64,000 nucleotides of DNA from Tetmemena sp. SeJ-2015 (Eukaryota > Ciliophora > Spirotrichea > Sporadotrichida > Oxytrichidae), in NCBI GenBank assembly GCA_027382625.1, contig JAJKFJ010021446.1, positions 1-64,000 of the forward strand, given 5' to 3'. Position numbers and translations under genes: made by a program. Below the pieces are notes generated by a model, which was given only the letters and a program-made list of their open reading frames with translations, searched no databases and was not told the origin of the DNA. Below, piece after piece: positions 1 to 13,500 of the stretch. Each line of letters begins with the position of its first letter. The stretch's first letter is position 1.

Positions 1-760
1 TAGCCCCGAGGGCCGAAGACTCAGGATCAGGGAGCGGTCTGGGGGAATTTAGCTATTTTTCTTAATTTTATTACTAGTAAATAGTTCTTGATTACTTTAA
101 TAGTGGCTGTGTCTTAATTAAATTCTCACCGGTCTTATTAAGTCATAGGCTTAAAAAGCCGCCTTTTTCGCATTTTTTCCCATAAGGACCACCTGAAATC
201 GCGGCCATTTTAGTTCCAGAAGATCCGCCATGTCTCAGGGATCATAACGGTATGCTTGAAAGATTTTTAAGGGCCGCCATTGACGAACGGTGACTGAAAA
301 AGTGGTATTTGGCGGTCCGTCCATGATATGTGTGTCTTAATAAAAAAAATTTAAATAATTATAAATCCGAATCACCCCCACCTATCTATATTAACTAGTG
401 ATTAAATCTAAGCTAAACTGCACTATTGAATAGCCTAAGAGTGCAAAATGTCACAACTTAGGTTACTCCAGTCGACCCCCAGGGTGGCTAAAACCTGCCT
501 TGTCTTAATTGGTCCACCCATGTCTAAAAGGCTCATCCCCGACTTCATGATCTTTTTTTTTCAGAATTTCAAATCCTACTCTTAAATCAATCAAAGACTA
601 ACTAGTGATGCTTATAGAGTGAAAAAATGAAGGGGCAAAGACTTAAATTGAAAATTTTAGTGTTAGTCACTGATGAGGTGTGGGGCTCAGACCCTCTTTT
701 TTGGATTGGTGAGATCTGCGTTGTCTTAATTAAGTCTTTTCTGTAATTTTGGGAAAGCGT
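1..760. repeat. Degenerate tandem-like repeat block, more GC-rich than the surroundings
   Basis: The octamer TGTCTTAA recurs near 111, 332, 502 and 722, and ACTAGT recurs near 73, 394 and 601, suggesting diverged units of roughly 170-220 bp. No convincing open frame is visible. It could be a decayed germline satellite or the edge of a mobile element that starts left of the window. The spacing is irregular, so a simple satellite is not proven. Confidence 0.35.
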
Positions 761-2520
761 GTATATCATATATAATGATCATTAATATCAATTCATTAAT
801 TCACTAAGTATATAGGTTATGGGGTTTAGATATAAAATTATAAATAAAATGCAAATTTATGATTAACAAATAAGATCACTTTATAAATGAAGATTATAGA
901 TGACTAGTTAAATTATTTGAATGAATCAAAGTAGAAATATGGAGGAGAACAGTTAATCAATTTAAATATAATTAATTTGTTTAAGAAGCAGAATTGAAGA
1001 GTGTATACTTGTGAAGATCTTGGGAAATCTGAAGGTTAAGATAATGAGGATGAAATGACCGACGTTAGTGCAAGTCCTTTGGATCCAAGATGAAAACTGG
1101 AAAGTCTTGGAGGAAGTCAGAGCCATACAAATAGAGGAGATAAACAGTATGAATCTGAATGTGAAAAATATGCTACTCACTATATTATTGTTTTACACGA
1201 TGAGGATTTCTTTGTTCTTTCGGTTTTGATATTCCTTAGCGACCTTCGGGTCCGAAATGCCTAATAGAAACTTATTGTCCATATGCTTATAATGATTTAA
1301 TGTCTTGAATGTCTAGCAATTAGCTTTAAATCTAAAATGTTAAAATTTTATCGATTTATATCTGCTATTTTCAATTTTACCTGCGATTTATATCTGAAAT
1401 AAAATTTAAAATACTGACTATTTATAATATAAGTTAAAAGCATAACTTAAATAATAACACACTTGCGGCAAATTTTTTACTAAAATTTAGATTTTATTTT
1501 ATTTTTGGAACGTAACTTATTTTTAACAAAGAAGATTTAAGTTTAAATTGTGATTAAGTCTAACTGGTCGATAAGTGTACTTTAAAATATCTCATATCTA
1601 TATACAAATATCTTAAATATTTTTTAAGTCTACTTACTTAAAATTTATAAAACGAAAAGTGCATTTTAATGTGTCTTGTTAATTCAAAACTAATTTGAAA
1701 CTCAATCCATGATGCTATATTAAGATGTTTTATCAATATTTCTTTTTTAAAAGTTAAATAAATATTCCTTAGATAAGTTCAAAAATGATTATAGTTTAGC
1801 TGGAATCTATTTTCTTATATAGTGATTCTTGAAGAAAATAAGGTAAATAAAATTTATTTAATATACATGATAGAATATCATAACAAACTGAAATTGTAAG
1901 TAATTTACTGACTCTTCAGCCTACAGAATTAAATTAGAGATGCTTCGATACTTATCGCTCAATTTAAAATTAATTTAATCTAAAATAGCAAGGATATTAT
2001 TAAAAAATAATATCGTTTTATAAATATATAAAAGAAACTTATTATTATTCATCCACAATTTATTAAGAATTAGTCCAATATAATTACACCTATATTAACA
2101 AAGAATTTACATTTTAATAGCAAATATTTTTTAAATTTCGTAATTTAAAGTTCTTTATAGAATTAATTTTAGTAAAATTATAATTATGAGCCACTATTTA
2201 TGTTTTATTTATAAAAATTATAAAATTATCAAACTAAATTAGTAACTTTAAACAAAATTAGCTTTTTCTTTTATTTGTTATTATTATAAATGACTAAAAT
2301 TTTTAAATAAAAATGAACAAGGTACGATGGGATGTAAAATATGGAATCGTTCTTCAAGAGTCAAGACGACTATATTAAGAGAAATATTTATATAATTTTT
2401 TTTCATTAAATGTTCAATTTTACTCCGTGCTATCAGTTTCAACAAATATCTTTTTACTCTATATTACCTCAGACTTCAATGGTGTGCTATATTTTATTGA
2501 ATTTAAAAGTTTAATATAAT
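761..2520. other. AT-rich germline DNA, no gene recognised
   Basis: Composition is close to 75-80% A+T with no conserved motif. Open stretches exist only because TAA and TAG are sense codons in this genome. The motif near 1240 (gaccttcgggtccgaaatgc) is locally GC-rich but matches no RNA gene I know. Confidence 0.4.
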
Positions 2521-2529
2521 TATTCCTCG

Positions 2530-5500
2530 ACCATAGGATTCTTCTTTATATTTTGGATTACTGTCTACTGCGAATCTTAAATTAAGTATCTAAGTCTAAA
2601 TATTATTTTTATTCAAAATATTTATTTAGTTCTTTAACATTCATTTGAAATAAAAAATTTTGATTTACTAACTAAGTTTTATAAAATCTGAATATGATTT
2701 TTTTTAACAATTTGAGAGATAAGAATATGAATAAGTATCTGGGAGGCTACATTAGCATGTTTATTTCACTATTGGAGGGCGTATTCTTTGGGACTGAAAT
2801 TTCCACTAGATCTTCAGTCGACGCATTTTCTCTCGTTATTCCTTCTCTTCAAATGGTGGCTTGTTCCTAATGCCGACTTAATTGGAAGTTTAAAGCCTTA
2901 TTCTTCACTGCTTCGAGACTAATAGTGCTGATTTTCTAGTTTTTAATAGCATATAAATATCTTTATAAATAGTTTATAATAAAATTTAATACATAACCTT
3001 TTTTAAAAATCAAAAAAGAAAAATTTTGTTTAATAAAAACTATAAACGGGAATTTCGGTCTTAAGGGGGTTAAATAACCTTTAAAAAACTTCTTAAACTT
3101 TTGAAAAGAGGAATTTCCCCCAGTTATTAAAAGATTATTTGATATGTAACATCTCAAATGTTCATGATCAGTATCAATTTATATAAATAATAAGTGCTCA
3201 CTCATGATTATAATAACTTTACTCTTCATTTTAAATCAACTCCCTTATGTTTATGGACTATGAGTTACTACTGATAGAGGTGATAGATCTTTCCCAAAAG
3301 AATTTAATCCTATTTATTCAATTTACTAGAGAAAGAAAAATGGCTAAGTGTTCTCGACAACTTACCTATGTTCATTTTCATTTACAACAAAACTTCTCAA
3401 AAGCTCACTTAAACAATGCACTATTTCAACTTAAAGCTTAAGTTAAAATTGTTATAGTTTACTTCAACTCCTAGTTAAGGAAAACTTTCAAAGTGGCAAT
3501 ACGATTCAGAGAAACCCTAGAGAAAATGATTGAGGAGGAGATCAGACTCAAAGTCATGAATCACATTGGTGCAAAGGTCTAATCAAATATGGAGGGAGGT
3601 ATCACATTCGATTCAATCAAACAACTTGTCCTCTACTGTCAATCAACAAATATATTGTTAATTACATTCTCATCAAACATATTTGATTTGAGTTTTATGA
3701 AAATACCTGCCTCAAGCTTCAACTGAGAATCAAAGAATGGAAAAGATCTTGCTTCTTCATTGGAGAGAATATTGATTTTTCATTCTCTCAATTTCTTATG
3801 ATTGAGAATATCTCAGCAGATGAAACTATAGCAATTTTTATAGACAACTCGCAGCAGAAGGAATTTGAGCACAGATAATTGACTGAGAAGATGAGTTAGG
3901 TGCTTTTTAAATCACTTACTCATAAATTTGTAACTCCCCTAAATTCCATTAACACCCTTCTCCAAATCATATTGCAAGATAACCCTCAACTCAAGATTAA
4001 CAGAAACATGATTGCTGCTAAGGAATCAGTTAATACTCTCTATCAACTTATCTACAACTTAAATGTAAACTTTAAATTCTCATTCAATAATTTATCTTTA
4101 GGACATGCAATTACTTCAAGACTTATTTCGTATAATATATTCATAATTAATAGACAATAAGTTAGAGTTCAACTATGAAACATTTTCTCCAAGAGAGTTA
4201 TATATATATGTTTCCATAAATTCATATTTTTAACTTTAGATTTAAAAACTGTTAAATAAACTATATAGAGAATTCATACTTAAAATTAGCTTTAAAATAA
4301 AAGTGTATAATCGATTATAGATTCTGCATTTAAAGTTCTCTATAAATTTAAGATTTAAAATTTTTAGATTTGTTATATTTTATAATTAGTAAAATATATT
4401 AAATATTAAAGTTGATTAAAGATATAATTCAGACATTTAGATAACAAGCCCTTATTAAGGAGATAGATTTACATTACGAGATTGAAAATACTATTCCAGA
4501 GTAAGATATAGCCCTTTAAATCTCTGTTACCTAGACTAATAAGTTAAGACAAGAAGAGATTTAGGCAGCTACTGTTTATCTTGGTGTATAACGCAATTAA
4601 GATACACCAACAAGGGCTTCATCAAAGTACAAATTTCAGAAGCCATGATTAGACAGCCCTCCCTTTCCAGTCAAGTCTCCACAGATTCCATTAAATCCTA
4701 CCAACTTAACACCTCAGTCTACCAGTAAGAAAACATGCTTAACTTAACTCAATATAGATCTAAGACTCTTAAGATTAAAATCAAAGATAGTGGCTGCGGT
4801 TTGAGCGACTCTCAGTCAGATAACCTTTTCAAAATGCTCCAGAACCTTAACAAAAATCTCAGGTTAATTAAAACGGTATGGGCCTCGGGTTAAGTCTCAA
4901 AAATTAACTTTAAAATAATTTATTTTCTCTGCAAGAAGATCGTGAATTCTGCAGGAGGATAGATAAGTTGCAAGTCTAAATTGGGCTAAGGAACTATTTT
5001 TACAATGACTCTACCCTTCTAAGTATTTTAATTAAGTAGCTAAGAACACGAGATTGACTTTGTCAAACGTAATACAATCGAAGAAGATAACCTAATATTG
5101 GCTTAAGCCCAAGCAGATGGCGAGTCTTAATTCACCCAAAGTCCACCACATCAATAAAGTTATACTTCATAATGTTTTTTATCCTACTAGTAGATGACGA
5201 CGCCTTCAACTTATTTTCATTAGAGCAACTTATCTTATAGAGGAATCAAAGAGTCTGCTGTGGTGGGGTAACCTACCTCTGCTCTAAGGCTAAAAATGGG
5301 CAAGATGCTATAAACTAAGTCTGTGCGAGATCATAGAATAACTCTGTTTTTATATTTAATGGGCAAGAAATGTTCAGCTTCATATTCATGGATTTGAATA
5401 TGCCTATATTGGATGGCATGAGGACAACTTAAAGATTGAGAGTATTCCATGAGAGCAGCTTAATTGATTTGAGTAACACAAAAATTTACATGCATTCAGC

Positions 5501-5668
5501 AATTCAAGAACAAATATAAGACGAGCAAAACTTATTTGATGGGATTTGTAAGACTATTTTTTTATTCTCAGCTTTGTTATAGTGTCTAAGCCTATTCATT
5601 TTGAATAGCTAGAGGAAATTTTGACTAGCTGTCCTATGTAATTCTATGGATCATTTTTAGAATAGTGA
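2530..5668 (+). CDS. Hybrid histidine kinase, membrane-bound, copy 1 (germline form)
   Basis: This is a hybrid sensor kinase: autophosphorylation on His, then transfer to a C-terminal receiver. Segments in order: hydrophobic N-terminus from about 2727 (KYLGGYISMFISLLEG); linker; H-box SLTHKFVTPLNSI with the His codon at 3921-3923; ATP-lid region with DSGCG (about 4787) and GMGLGLSL (about 4877); receiver with LLVDDDAFNL (about 5185), MDLNMPILDGM (phospho-acceptor Asp at 5391-5393) and SKPIHFEQLEEIL. Stop TGA is at 5666-5668. A 37-nt GT..AG intron lies at 4065-4101, matched by a 30-nt intron in copy 2. An IES with TCTC pointers interrupts GLGLSL/CKK. Insert-rich DNA at about 4203-4410 separates two kinase segments. 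One base appears missing in the A-run at 4852-4856, shifting frame. The start codon is uncertain; homology to copy 2 begins near 2530. The ligand is unknown. Confidence 0.85.
4065..4101 (+). other. Short GT..AG intron in histidine kinase copy 1
   Basis: GTAAAC..CTTTAG, 37 nt. Removing it joins YNLN to DMQLL in frame, as in the paralogue where the intron is 30 nt at 25005-25034. Confidence 0.8.
4895..4925. other. IES, 31 bp, pointer TCTC, in histidine kinase copy 1
   Basis: TCTC at 4895-4898 and again at 4926-4929 flanks an AT-rich insert. Excision restores GLGLSLCKKIVNSAGG, which is continuous in the paralogue at about 25655-25695. The insert has no GT..AG ends. Confidence 0.85.
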
Positions 5669-5952
5669 GTTGATTCTATTTATTTCTCTAAACTTTGAAC
5701 GTTAATTTTAAATACTCAAAGAAAGAAATTATATTTTCTTCTGTCTTTTTTATTTAAATTAAATTTTTATTCAAAATAAATATATAGATTTAAATAATCG
5801 AAGCCGAAAAGTAAAAAATTATATGAAGATAAACAATAACTTTATATTTTAGTAATTATCAATTTCACTAAATTCTTGTTAAATAGTTTGGTAAAAATTA
5901 ATTAAATCTATAACTTATCATCTAAATTTATAATTAACAGTTTGTCTTCTTA
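5669..5952. other. AT-rich spacer between convergent genes
   Basis: About 80% A+T. It lies between the TGA of the plus-strand kinase and the TGA of the minus-strand gene. No feature seen. Confidence 0.5.
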
Positions 5953-8640
5953 TCATTATATTCTTTCAGTTTCGAGTCCATTAGGAATATCCTCATTTGG
6001 TTTCTCAAGGTTAGCATTTTAAAATTGAAGTTTCTTAATATCATCAACTACTTTTTATAGTTGCTGCTTTTCAAGCAAGAATTGCTCTCGCTTAAGCTTT
6101 TTTATTTACTCGACTTTAGACTACTATAAACTTTTTACTTTTTCAGAATCTAAATCTGCAACGCTTGGCTTGTTCATGTGTCGGTTTAGTTTCGAAAAGA
6201 AGTTCTCAACTACGTCCTCTACTCTAATTTTTATCTTAGGCATATCTGGAATACTATATTATCATTAAAACCATTTTTATTTAGAGTTCAAGGCCATACA
6301 TGATATTTTAAAAACATTTAATTTTTTGCCAGGAGCATCATACAAAATTTTTTAATTTATAAGTTATCTTAATATGATTTAAGACTTTTTCAATCCATAA
6401 GCAGCAAATAATTAATTCTAAATTTAAAAAGATTTTTAAAAGATGAATTCCATTCCGCACATATTAAGCATTACCAATAAAACTATTTCTTAAGCTGCTT
6501 TAGGATGATCTAGTTTCTTCCACTACTTTGATGATTACATTTTTCTTTCCTCTGCGAGTTGTCAGACCCTAATCTTATTGCTGTTAGCTGTTAAGGAAAT
6601 TATGTTAATTCATTTAGCCTTCTATCGCTCTATCAGTTTAAATTTGTCCCTAGTTATCTGTAAGTCCTCTGACTGTGGTTGGAGTGAAAGGCTCCTCTTG
6701 CTGCTTGTATCTATCTTTAACCAAAGATAACTTGTTTAGAGAGAGTTTCTCTTTGAGTTAGCTCCAGCCATACCCACCTTTAGAGCTCTTACCTTCTGGC
6801 ACAACTTTGTTTATTTATTTTTCATGAGTTTTACCCTCTTTGTTAGAAGCTTCAGTCATTTTATACATATAAATCTATATGTAAGACAACTTAAAATTTT
6901 CTGTACTACATCTAACGCAATTTTGGTTTCTCTGGTATTCATTTTCTGAATATTTTAAGGGGAGTTTTATGGGCGTGAGAATGAAATCTCTACAACCTGC
7001 TAATATTGCAAATCTGAGTCCTGATTCTTCTTTTCTATCTCTATAACTTAAAATGAGCAAGTATAATGGATTATATCTGATATTTCTTCTCGCTTGGAAT
7101 AATATCCAGAGTTCTTTCTGCATCACCTGTGGCTGCAGGCTTTGTTCTTCTCTTGAACTTCACAACTTGCGAAACTTATTTGAAGAGTCTCTTTGCCTTT
7201 TATTCGTACTTTACGAGCTTGGTTTAAGACCCTTGCGAATTCAAACTACTAACTTGCTGACTTAACACTTGAGAACTCAGCTTCATTGTTGAAGACTTCT
7301 TTTATCTATAAAAAAAATAATAAACACTCTAATTACATACAAAAATGCTAATAGGAGATAATATTATTTAATCTATTTTAGAGCAGTCTGTTATTTGCAA
7401 CATTAGATTTTGATGATTCTTTGCTTTGAGGCTAGATTTTAGTAGTATAGCTTTGCGAAAAAGAAGGAGGTGACTCCACTTCTCTCCTAAAAGGATCTTC
7501 GTTTTAAGTTAAATCTTGAAGCATTTGATTCTGAGTGGGATTTTCCTCCAAATTGCAAAATGAGTAAATATAAGAAGTTTGAATAATTGTTACCTTGATA
7601 ATTACTGAAAGTAGGCATGTGTGTTGTCTTGAAATTATTCTAAGCAAAGTCAGTTGCAGTGATAAAAGAATGTTTATTTTCGGTCTTTATGGGCTATCCC
7701 TCTAAAATAGTTATTTGGAGGCTGCTTTAATCCATATGTCTTGAATCTGCTTATAAAAATAGCATATCCTATGTCAGTCTCCTAGAAGAAGGCTCTTTTT
7801 GGAGGTTTTGATCTTTGCTTCATGTTTTATGGTTTAGCTTAAAAAGAAAATTAATCTTTGACATGAACTTAGAACTCTTCTTGGCTTTGCTAGTTGCTGC
7901 TTATATCCATTTAAGATAAACATTTGAGAGATGTCTAAGACAGTGGTCACATCTTGAACTTAGTAATATCCATTCTTAATAGGAGTAGTCATTGAATTAA
8001 CAGTATTCCCATATTTATCTCTTCTAATGGCTGTATCTTTTTCTAATGGCATTTTTCTCATGTCTCTATCCATATATTTCTTTGAGATATTAGGCTGTCT
8101 AGAGTATGCTTGTTTTAAGTTTTCTATTGGGCTTTAATTAGTCTAACTTCCTTATTTTAGATTACTAGCTGGTGGCACCCCCCTACGCACAAGCAAACCC
8201 TGTCAGATTCAATTATGACTTACGACCTCTAACTTCTGGTGTCATTGAATTAAATTTAAATTGATTTACCTGATCGATAGGCTGCTATCTTTCTTTGAAC
8301 TCAGATCTTTTTCAGGGTTTTCATAAAATGATTTCAAGCTCAAGTGGCTTATAGTCTGTTTCCTAAATTTCTTTTTCTTCTTCTTTGCCAAGTCTTAAAA
8401 TACTATAAAAATCAAGATGAAAAATTTATTCTGCGACATTTTGATCGTAGTCAGAAATTTCATATTTCTTCAGAAACCAGCAAAACGGAAAGTATTTTAT
8501 TTACTATAATTTTATGTTTTGGAAGCTTCTTGAGAATATTTGAGTGAATTCGGAATAGAATTGAGACGAACCGATAGATCCAAGAGCAGATGAAGTAAAA
8601 TAATTTAATGTAAGTACAAGTTGAATACTAAAAAGGAGTA
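5953..8640 (-). CDS. Gln/Ser/Lys-rich cytoplasmic tail, probably the C-terminus of the giant membrane protein upstream
   Basis: Minus-strand coding in several frame-shifted blocks. The last ends KKLQFQNANLEKPNEDIPNG with TGA at 5953-5955 and looks like a coiled coil (repeated Q/K/L/E, about 5960-6240). An ATG at 6857-6859 opens MTEASNKEGKTHEK. A further block, from ATG 7284-7286 (MKLSSQVLSQQVSSL), runs to TGA 6939-6941. Another (about 7400-8600) contains MDRDMRKMPLEKDTAIRRD and NPEKDLSSKKDSSLSIR followed by a GTAAAT..TTAG intron. All are hydrophilic with many TAA/TAG glutamines. The block at about 8400-8640 reads directly on from the membrane segments, so I infer one gene. Two or three separate small genes remain possible because of the internal TGA at 6939. 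Confidence 0.55.
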
Positions 8641-10063
8641 TTTATATTTTCTATATACCAAAATCATAAGGAAGAGAACAAAGAGAGAGTCATTATTTTT
8701 CTTAACTTGATTCTGCACAAAGAAAATGCCCCCATACAGGATTAGAACTGCAGCAATCAACAATTATATATTTAAAAGCAGCATAGATAGAGGTTTTCTC
8801 GATAAAGTTGAATCTTGGATCGATATAAGGTTTTTGCCTTTCGAGGAGATGAACCTACCCTAGAAGAATCATTACTCCTATCAACGCCTTTGATTCAAAT
8901 AATTTTTATTTTCAAAGATTCCTAAGGGACGGAGAATAGTAAAGTCTATAATTATCCCATTATATAAAATTGAATAAATTAAAGTCTGGCAAACAATGAA
9001 TATCATCTTCCTTCCATTGACTACAACTATCTCCCAAAAGTAGGATTCATCATTCAGCCCAATGAAGAAGAGCCCATAACGAGTAATAAACTTTAAATTG
9101 TAGAACTCTCTCTTATTTCGGTACATTATCCTAAAAATAACCAGAGGGAACCCCACTGTCCAAATTAGAATAAGGGGCAAAGATATTTAAGAATATCATT
9201 ATAATAGTCATAAATTTAATACTGCAAGCGCATATTTCTTATGCTGACTTGTCCAGCACTCAATTGTGAAGTCAGATTTCAAATAAGACTTGCCGTCATC
9301 TAGTGATTTGCAACTAAAAGCCGAAAAGTTTTGGTTTGTTATATACTTTTATGCGAAATGATGATCGCTTGAATTTTTAATTGACAGTTTAATCGGGTAG
9401 CAGATGTTACAAAAAATGAATGAGGTGACTTGAATACACAACCAAACTTTTATCTCGCGACCTCTGTAAAGATAAAACTTGTATATTACCAGCCACACTA
9501 CTGCGGCTATCAAGCTTAAAACTATGGGCAAGACTCCAAAGATGATAAGCTTAATGTAAAATAGAGGTAGCTCTAATTTATCTTGGATATTTTTTTAAAT
9601 TTATATGAATTTTAAATATGGAATTCAAAGAAGCATTCGAATGAAAACACAGTTTGAGTCTGACTTGTCACAAACGAAAATGAATCGAGGACACTTTGAA
9701 CTTATGAAGGCCAATCCAAGTCAAAATCTTTAACAATATAGATTGCATGGAAGTAACTAGTCAGGATTCTAATAAGTACTTTTAAAATAATAGAATTTAT
9801 GATTTTAACTGTTTGAGGCTTGTTTCTCTTGGGAGTGTTAAAATAAAGATATATATATTCAACAAAGAGCTATAACAGTTGTAACTGAAATTAATAATTA
9901 CTAAAGAAGATAGGCAACATATGATGCTAAAAAAGCGAGGATTGCCAACAATTTCAATATTTGGAGTGACATTTCTTCGCAGATGATGCAAGTATTTGAG
10001 CCTTGCTTCGAGTAGCGAGTTCCGTTGATATCCTTGGAGCAAACTTGGCAAAATATTATTCAA
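8640..10063 (-). CDS. Multi-pass membrane region of the giant surface protein
   Basis: Hydrophobic segments on the minus strand include LILIWTVGFPLVIFRIMY (about 9130-9180), SYFWEIVVVNGRKMIFIVCQ (about 8985-9050), LSLIAAVVWLVIYKFYLY (about 9475-9520) and AVLILYGGIFFVQNQ (about 8710-8750). The arrangement (TM, loop with RYGLFFIGLNDESYFWEI, TM pair) is typical of very large ciliate surface proteins whose Cys-rich ectodomain precedes a cluster of C-terminal membrane helices. That is family knowledge recalled, not searched. An IES with GCAGCA pointers interrupts the last helix pair. Function is unknown; a surface receptor or adhesin is only a guess. Confidence 0.65.
8750..8777. other. IES, 28 bp, pointer GCAGCA (TGCTGC on the coding strand)
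   Basis: GCAGCA occurs at 8750-8755 and 8778-8783. Excision joins EKTSIYA to AVLILYGGIFF in one frame on the minus strand. Confidence 0.75.
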
Positions 10064-10079
10064 GAATCTTTATTTAAGA

Positions 10080-10560
10080 TAATAAATTTGCTAATATTCC
10101 TTCATAGCCCAATTCACAATCAGAATTGATACCTCCTCTAGCAATATTATGAAAACTAAGTAAAACTTACAAACAGCTTTCAAACTTAGGGCACAAATAA
10201 AGGTTTGAGCTCTGAGAGTAGCTTCTCCAGTATCCAGGATCGACCGACGTTATATTCTTTCCTAAGCAAAGGGCATTAGAGAAACACTTCTGACACACTG
10301 TGCTAGTACCAGTTTAATCAAATGAGTAAGATCCTCTACTGCACTCAACACACATGTTATTAAGGCGCAAATAAATTTAATTATTTTGGGTAATTTCACC
10401 AATTATACACGATCTGAACGAAATATCTATCTCATAATCTATGCAAAGAGAATTAAGAACTCAGCTAATTTTTACCTTAGTAGGATTTTGTAGCTGCAAG
10501 TTTGTAGAGAGTGGTGTCAATATCTGTAGTTACAATTTTAAGTTTTGTTTGATAGTTTGG
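10080..10560 (-). CDS. Cys-rich module of the giant surface protein
   Basis: The minus-strand translation contains a dense cysteine pattern: SFRSCIIGEI, MCVECSRGSYSFDQTGT, VCQKCFSNALCLGKN, VDPGYWRSYSQ, LCPKFESC. The C-x2-C-S-x-G-x-Y-S spacing is that of extracellular Cys-rich repeats found before the transmembrane cluster in large ciliate proteins. Disulfide-bonded, extracellular placement is inferred. A GTAAG splice donor follows the last cysteine block. Confidence 0.7.
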
Positions 10561-13500
10561 TTTCGCTATTAGAGTATAAAATATATAGAAGTAATGTTTG
10601 AGAAGTAAAAAATGCCCTATGAAGCTGTCACTTTATTGTTTTGAGAAACCACTATTGTAGTTTTAAAAAATAATTATTGAAATATATAATCATGATCAAA
10701 TTCGATAATGAATTTAATATCTCAAAATATTGAACTGTTTAAAATTTAATTTAATCATTAAAAAATATACATATATATAATAAAATTTATACTATTTTAC
10801 GAATGAAGATTTTTTATGTTAGCTCTTAAATTTAATTCCTTCTATAAAAGTGACTAGCTTAAATATAAGTTGCACATAATCAATGAGAGCAGAACACTTT
10901 TTAAGAGTTTCAATGAAAATTCATCATAATTGCAAATTTTTGAAACAAATCTAAGCTAAGATTTTTAAATAAAATCTTGGTATTATTTCTTGCAACTTGA
11001 TAGCTTCTATATTTTTTTATCTCGAAAATATATTTAAAAGATTAATTTTTAAGGTTAAATTTCTAAAGTATTCCTTTATTTGCAATACTTAAAGATCGTT
11101 AGATGTAAGCAGAGCTTCGGAAGTGTAATCATTATTGACAAGTTAGCCGTTTTAATCATAAATTCCAATAAGAATATCCTCATTGTGTTATTACCCACTT
11201 GCGAATGGCTCTGATATCTTGTTCTCATTTCAATAAATTAAAGGAAGAATTTTTTCATTTTATTTTTTTTAAAAAAAAAAACTGACAAAAAAAATTGAAA
11301 ATCTTTAAAATTAACTTGAATTTTTTTAATTTAATTTTATGTATTAGAATAAAAATCATTTGATAAAAGTGCGAGCTTGAATGGATATGATGCAAAGTTA
11401 TTTCCATACTCAGCTTAGTTGTCACTATATTCATTTTTCTCTTTTAAATATAAATTTGAGTTATAACTTTAAATAGTTTGTCTCTAGATTTGTAGGTGAG
11501 TAAACATCATAATAAACGGCTCCTCCGTTTTTAGTTGCTGAATTCCTTGTAAATGTATTTAAACTGACATCGAATGAACACTCTAAAAGAAGAAATAAGG
11601 AAATGCAAGATGCTTTTATAAATTATAAAAATGCATAAGTTTATAATAAATAAAAATTGATAAGTTTATTTTTCATTTCTTATTATGATGACTAAAACCT
11701 TACTTTCAGTTCTGAGGGTTGAACAAGACAAAAGAATCGCACCACCATTATCAGTGAGAGCAGAGTTGGAATCGAAATTGCTCCCATACACTTATCCATC
11801 ATAGTTTTATAGCAATATAGCTCCTCCTTAATATTGAGCTTGATTGTTGGTAAAGTTAGAGGTCTTGATGTTTATGATTTGGCTATAAGAGGTCGAAAAT
11901 TTTTCAAAAGCGTAAATACTTGGTGCAACCTATGCTTTAAGGTTTTATATTAATGTTTGAAAATATGTTATGAATTTTCAAATGTGGAGTCAAATATGAG
12001 TCCTGTAGTAGAATAGAGGCAAAGAGCTAGTCCTGGATCTTATAATAGAGAGTATCCATCTCTAAATGTAGAACTAAAGACTGATAAGACTCCTTAATTT
12101 GTCTTAATTGCTTTTGAATTGAAGGTATCAATCGTCAGGTTTTATAAATATAATAATTGAGAGTTCGAGAATAAAGTATACGACGAATCAAGAGAGATCA
12201 TTTCTTTTAATCCATGCTCAGATGTTATATTTTTCATAGTCTAGTCCCACATTGATACTTATGAGTTTAAAGCGCCAATCAATTATAGCATTTAATTCTT
12301 TTGATTAAAGAATTGCCTTTTTAAAGCATTTTATATAAATGTCAATGAAAACACAATAATATATTTTTTTAAGTTCATTATAATTTGAAGGTGAATATTT
12401 TATACGAAAATATAATGAGCATTTGCAAAAATATACTAATGATATGCATGAAAGTAATCAAAGTTTTAAAATTAAACTTAGGTTTTGAGAGTAAGATAGA
12501 AGAAAAGAGAAAAGTTTTTAAATCTGGGCAAAATAACTTCATTTTCTTAATAACTCTCATTTATACCCCTAAATTATTAGCTTAGTTTAAAGAAATAAAG
12601 ATTTAATTTAAAAATAAAATGGGTGTTTCCTGTTTATCGTAAAAAATGATTAAATTAAAATCATAATGATTTATGCTAACTCTTTGTAATAAATTTTGAC
12701 CTATATAAGTTTATGATATGATAATCAATGGGTAGGTATTTGAAGAGTGCTCTATATCATGGATGAAAAATAAGAAATATAATTATTGAATGTAGACGTT
12801 TTAAGAAATTAAAGTAGTTGATGCTGAATTTATTAAAGGGCCTTAAGTAGATGTGAATTCCAGGTTAAATTATTGTTTAAAAATAGCAACAAACATTTTT
12901 TAAAAATAAGTTTAGTTATAAAGACAGATTATAAAATAATGTACTGCTTTTAAACAGAAGAGTAAGAGTAAAGGCTCATGATGTATAGAGAAGTTGAGAT
13001 ATTCATGACTGTCAAATCATTCAAGTAGAGAGTACTTTCTCCAATTAAGATAATTGGGTAATCTGTTTGTGCGATATCTTCAATAGTTGCATTATCAAAA
13101 TGAACTTCTGAAGAAGATGATGCTTCTAAAAAGAGCCTTTGATCAGTTATTTTAACTCCTTCTCCAATGCTTATCATAGCCTTTATGACCTTAAAAATAA
13201 TAAGGTCATTATAAAATGACTGATACTTAGGGATTTTCAGATGCTTGATTTAGTTTTAGTTCCTTGATAATTTAAACTTCATAATTCAATCCTAGATAGG
13301 TTAGATAGCTCTTGCTTAAGCCAAGCTAAGTTGAGAGTGTTTCAACATTTTAGGCTGATTTTAAACTTGAGAATCTTTGCAAATTATTTATCCAAGTATC
13401 GTTATAGAAATTTATAAGAATTAATTTAAAATAGAGAATGCCATTCTGAGATATAGTTCCACCTTCTATTTCAACAAAGTTCTACGAGTTTATTGCAAAT

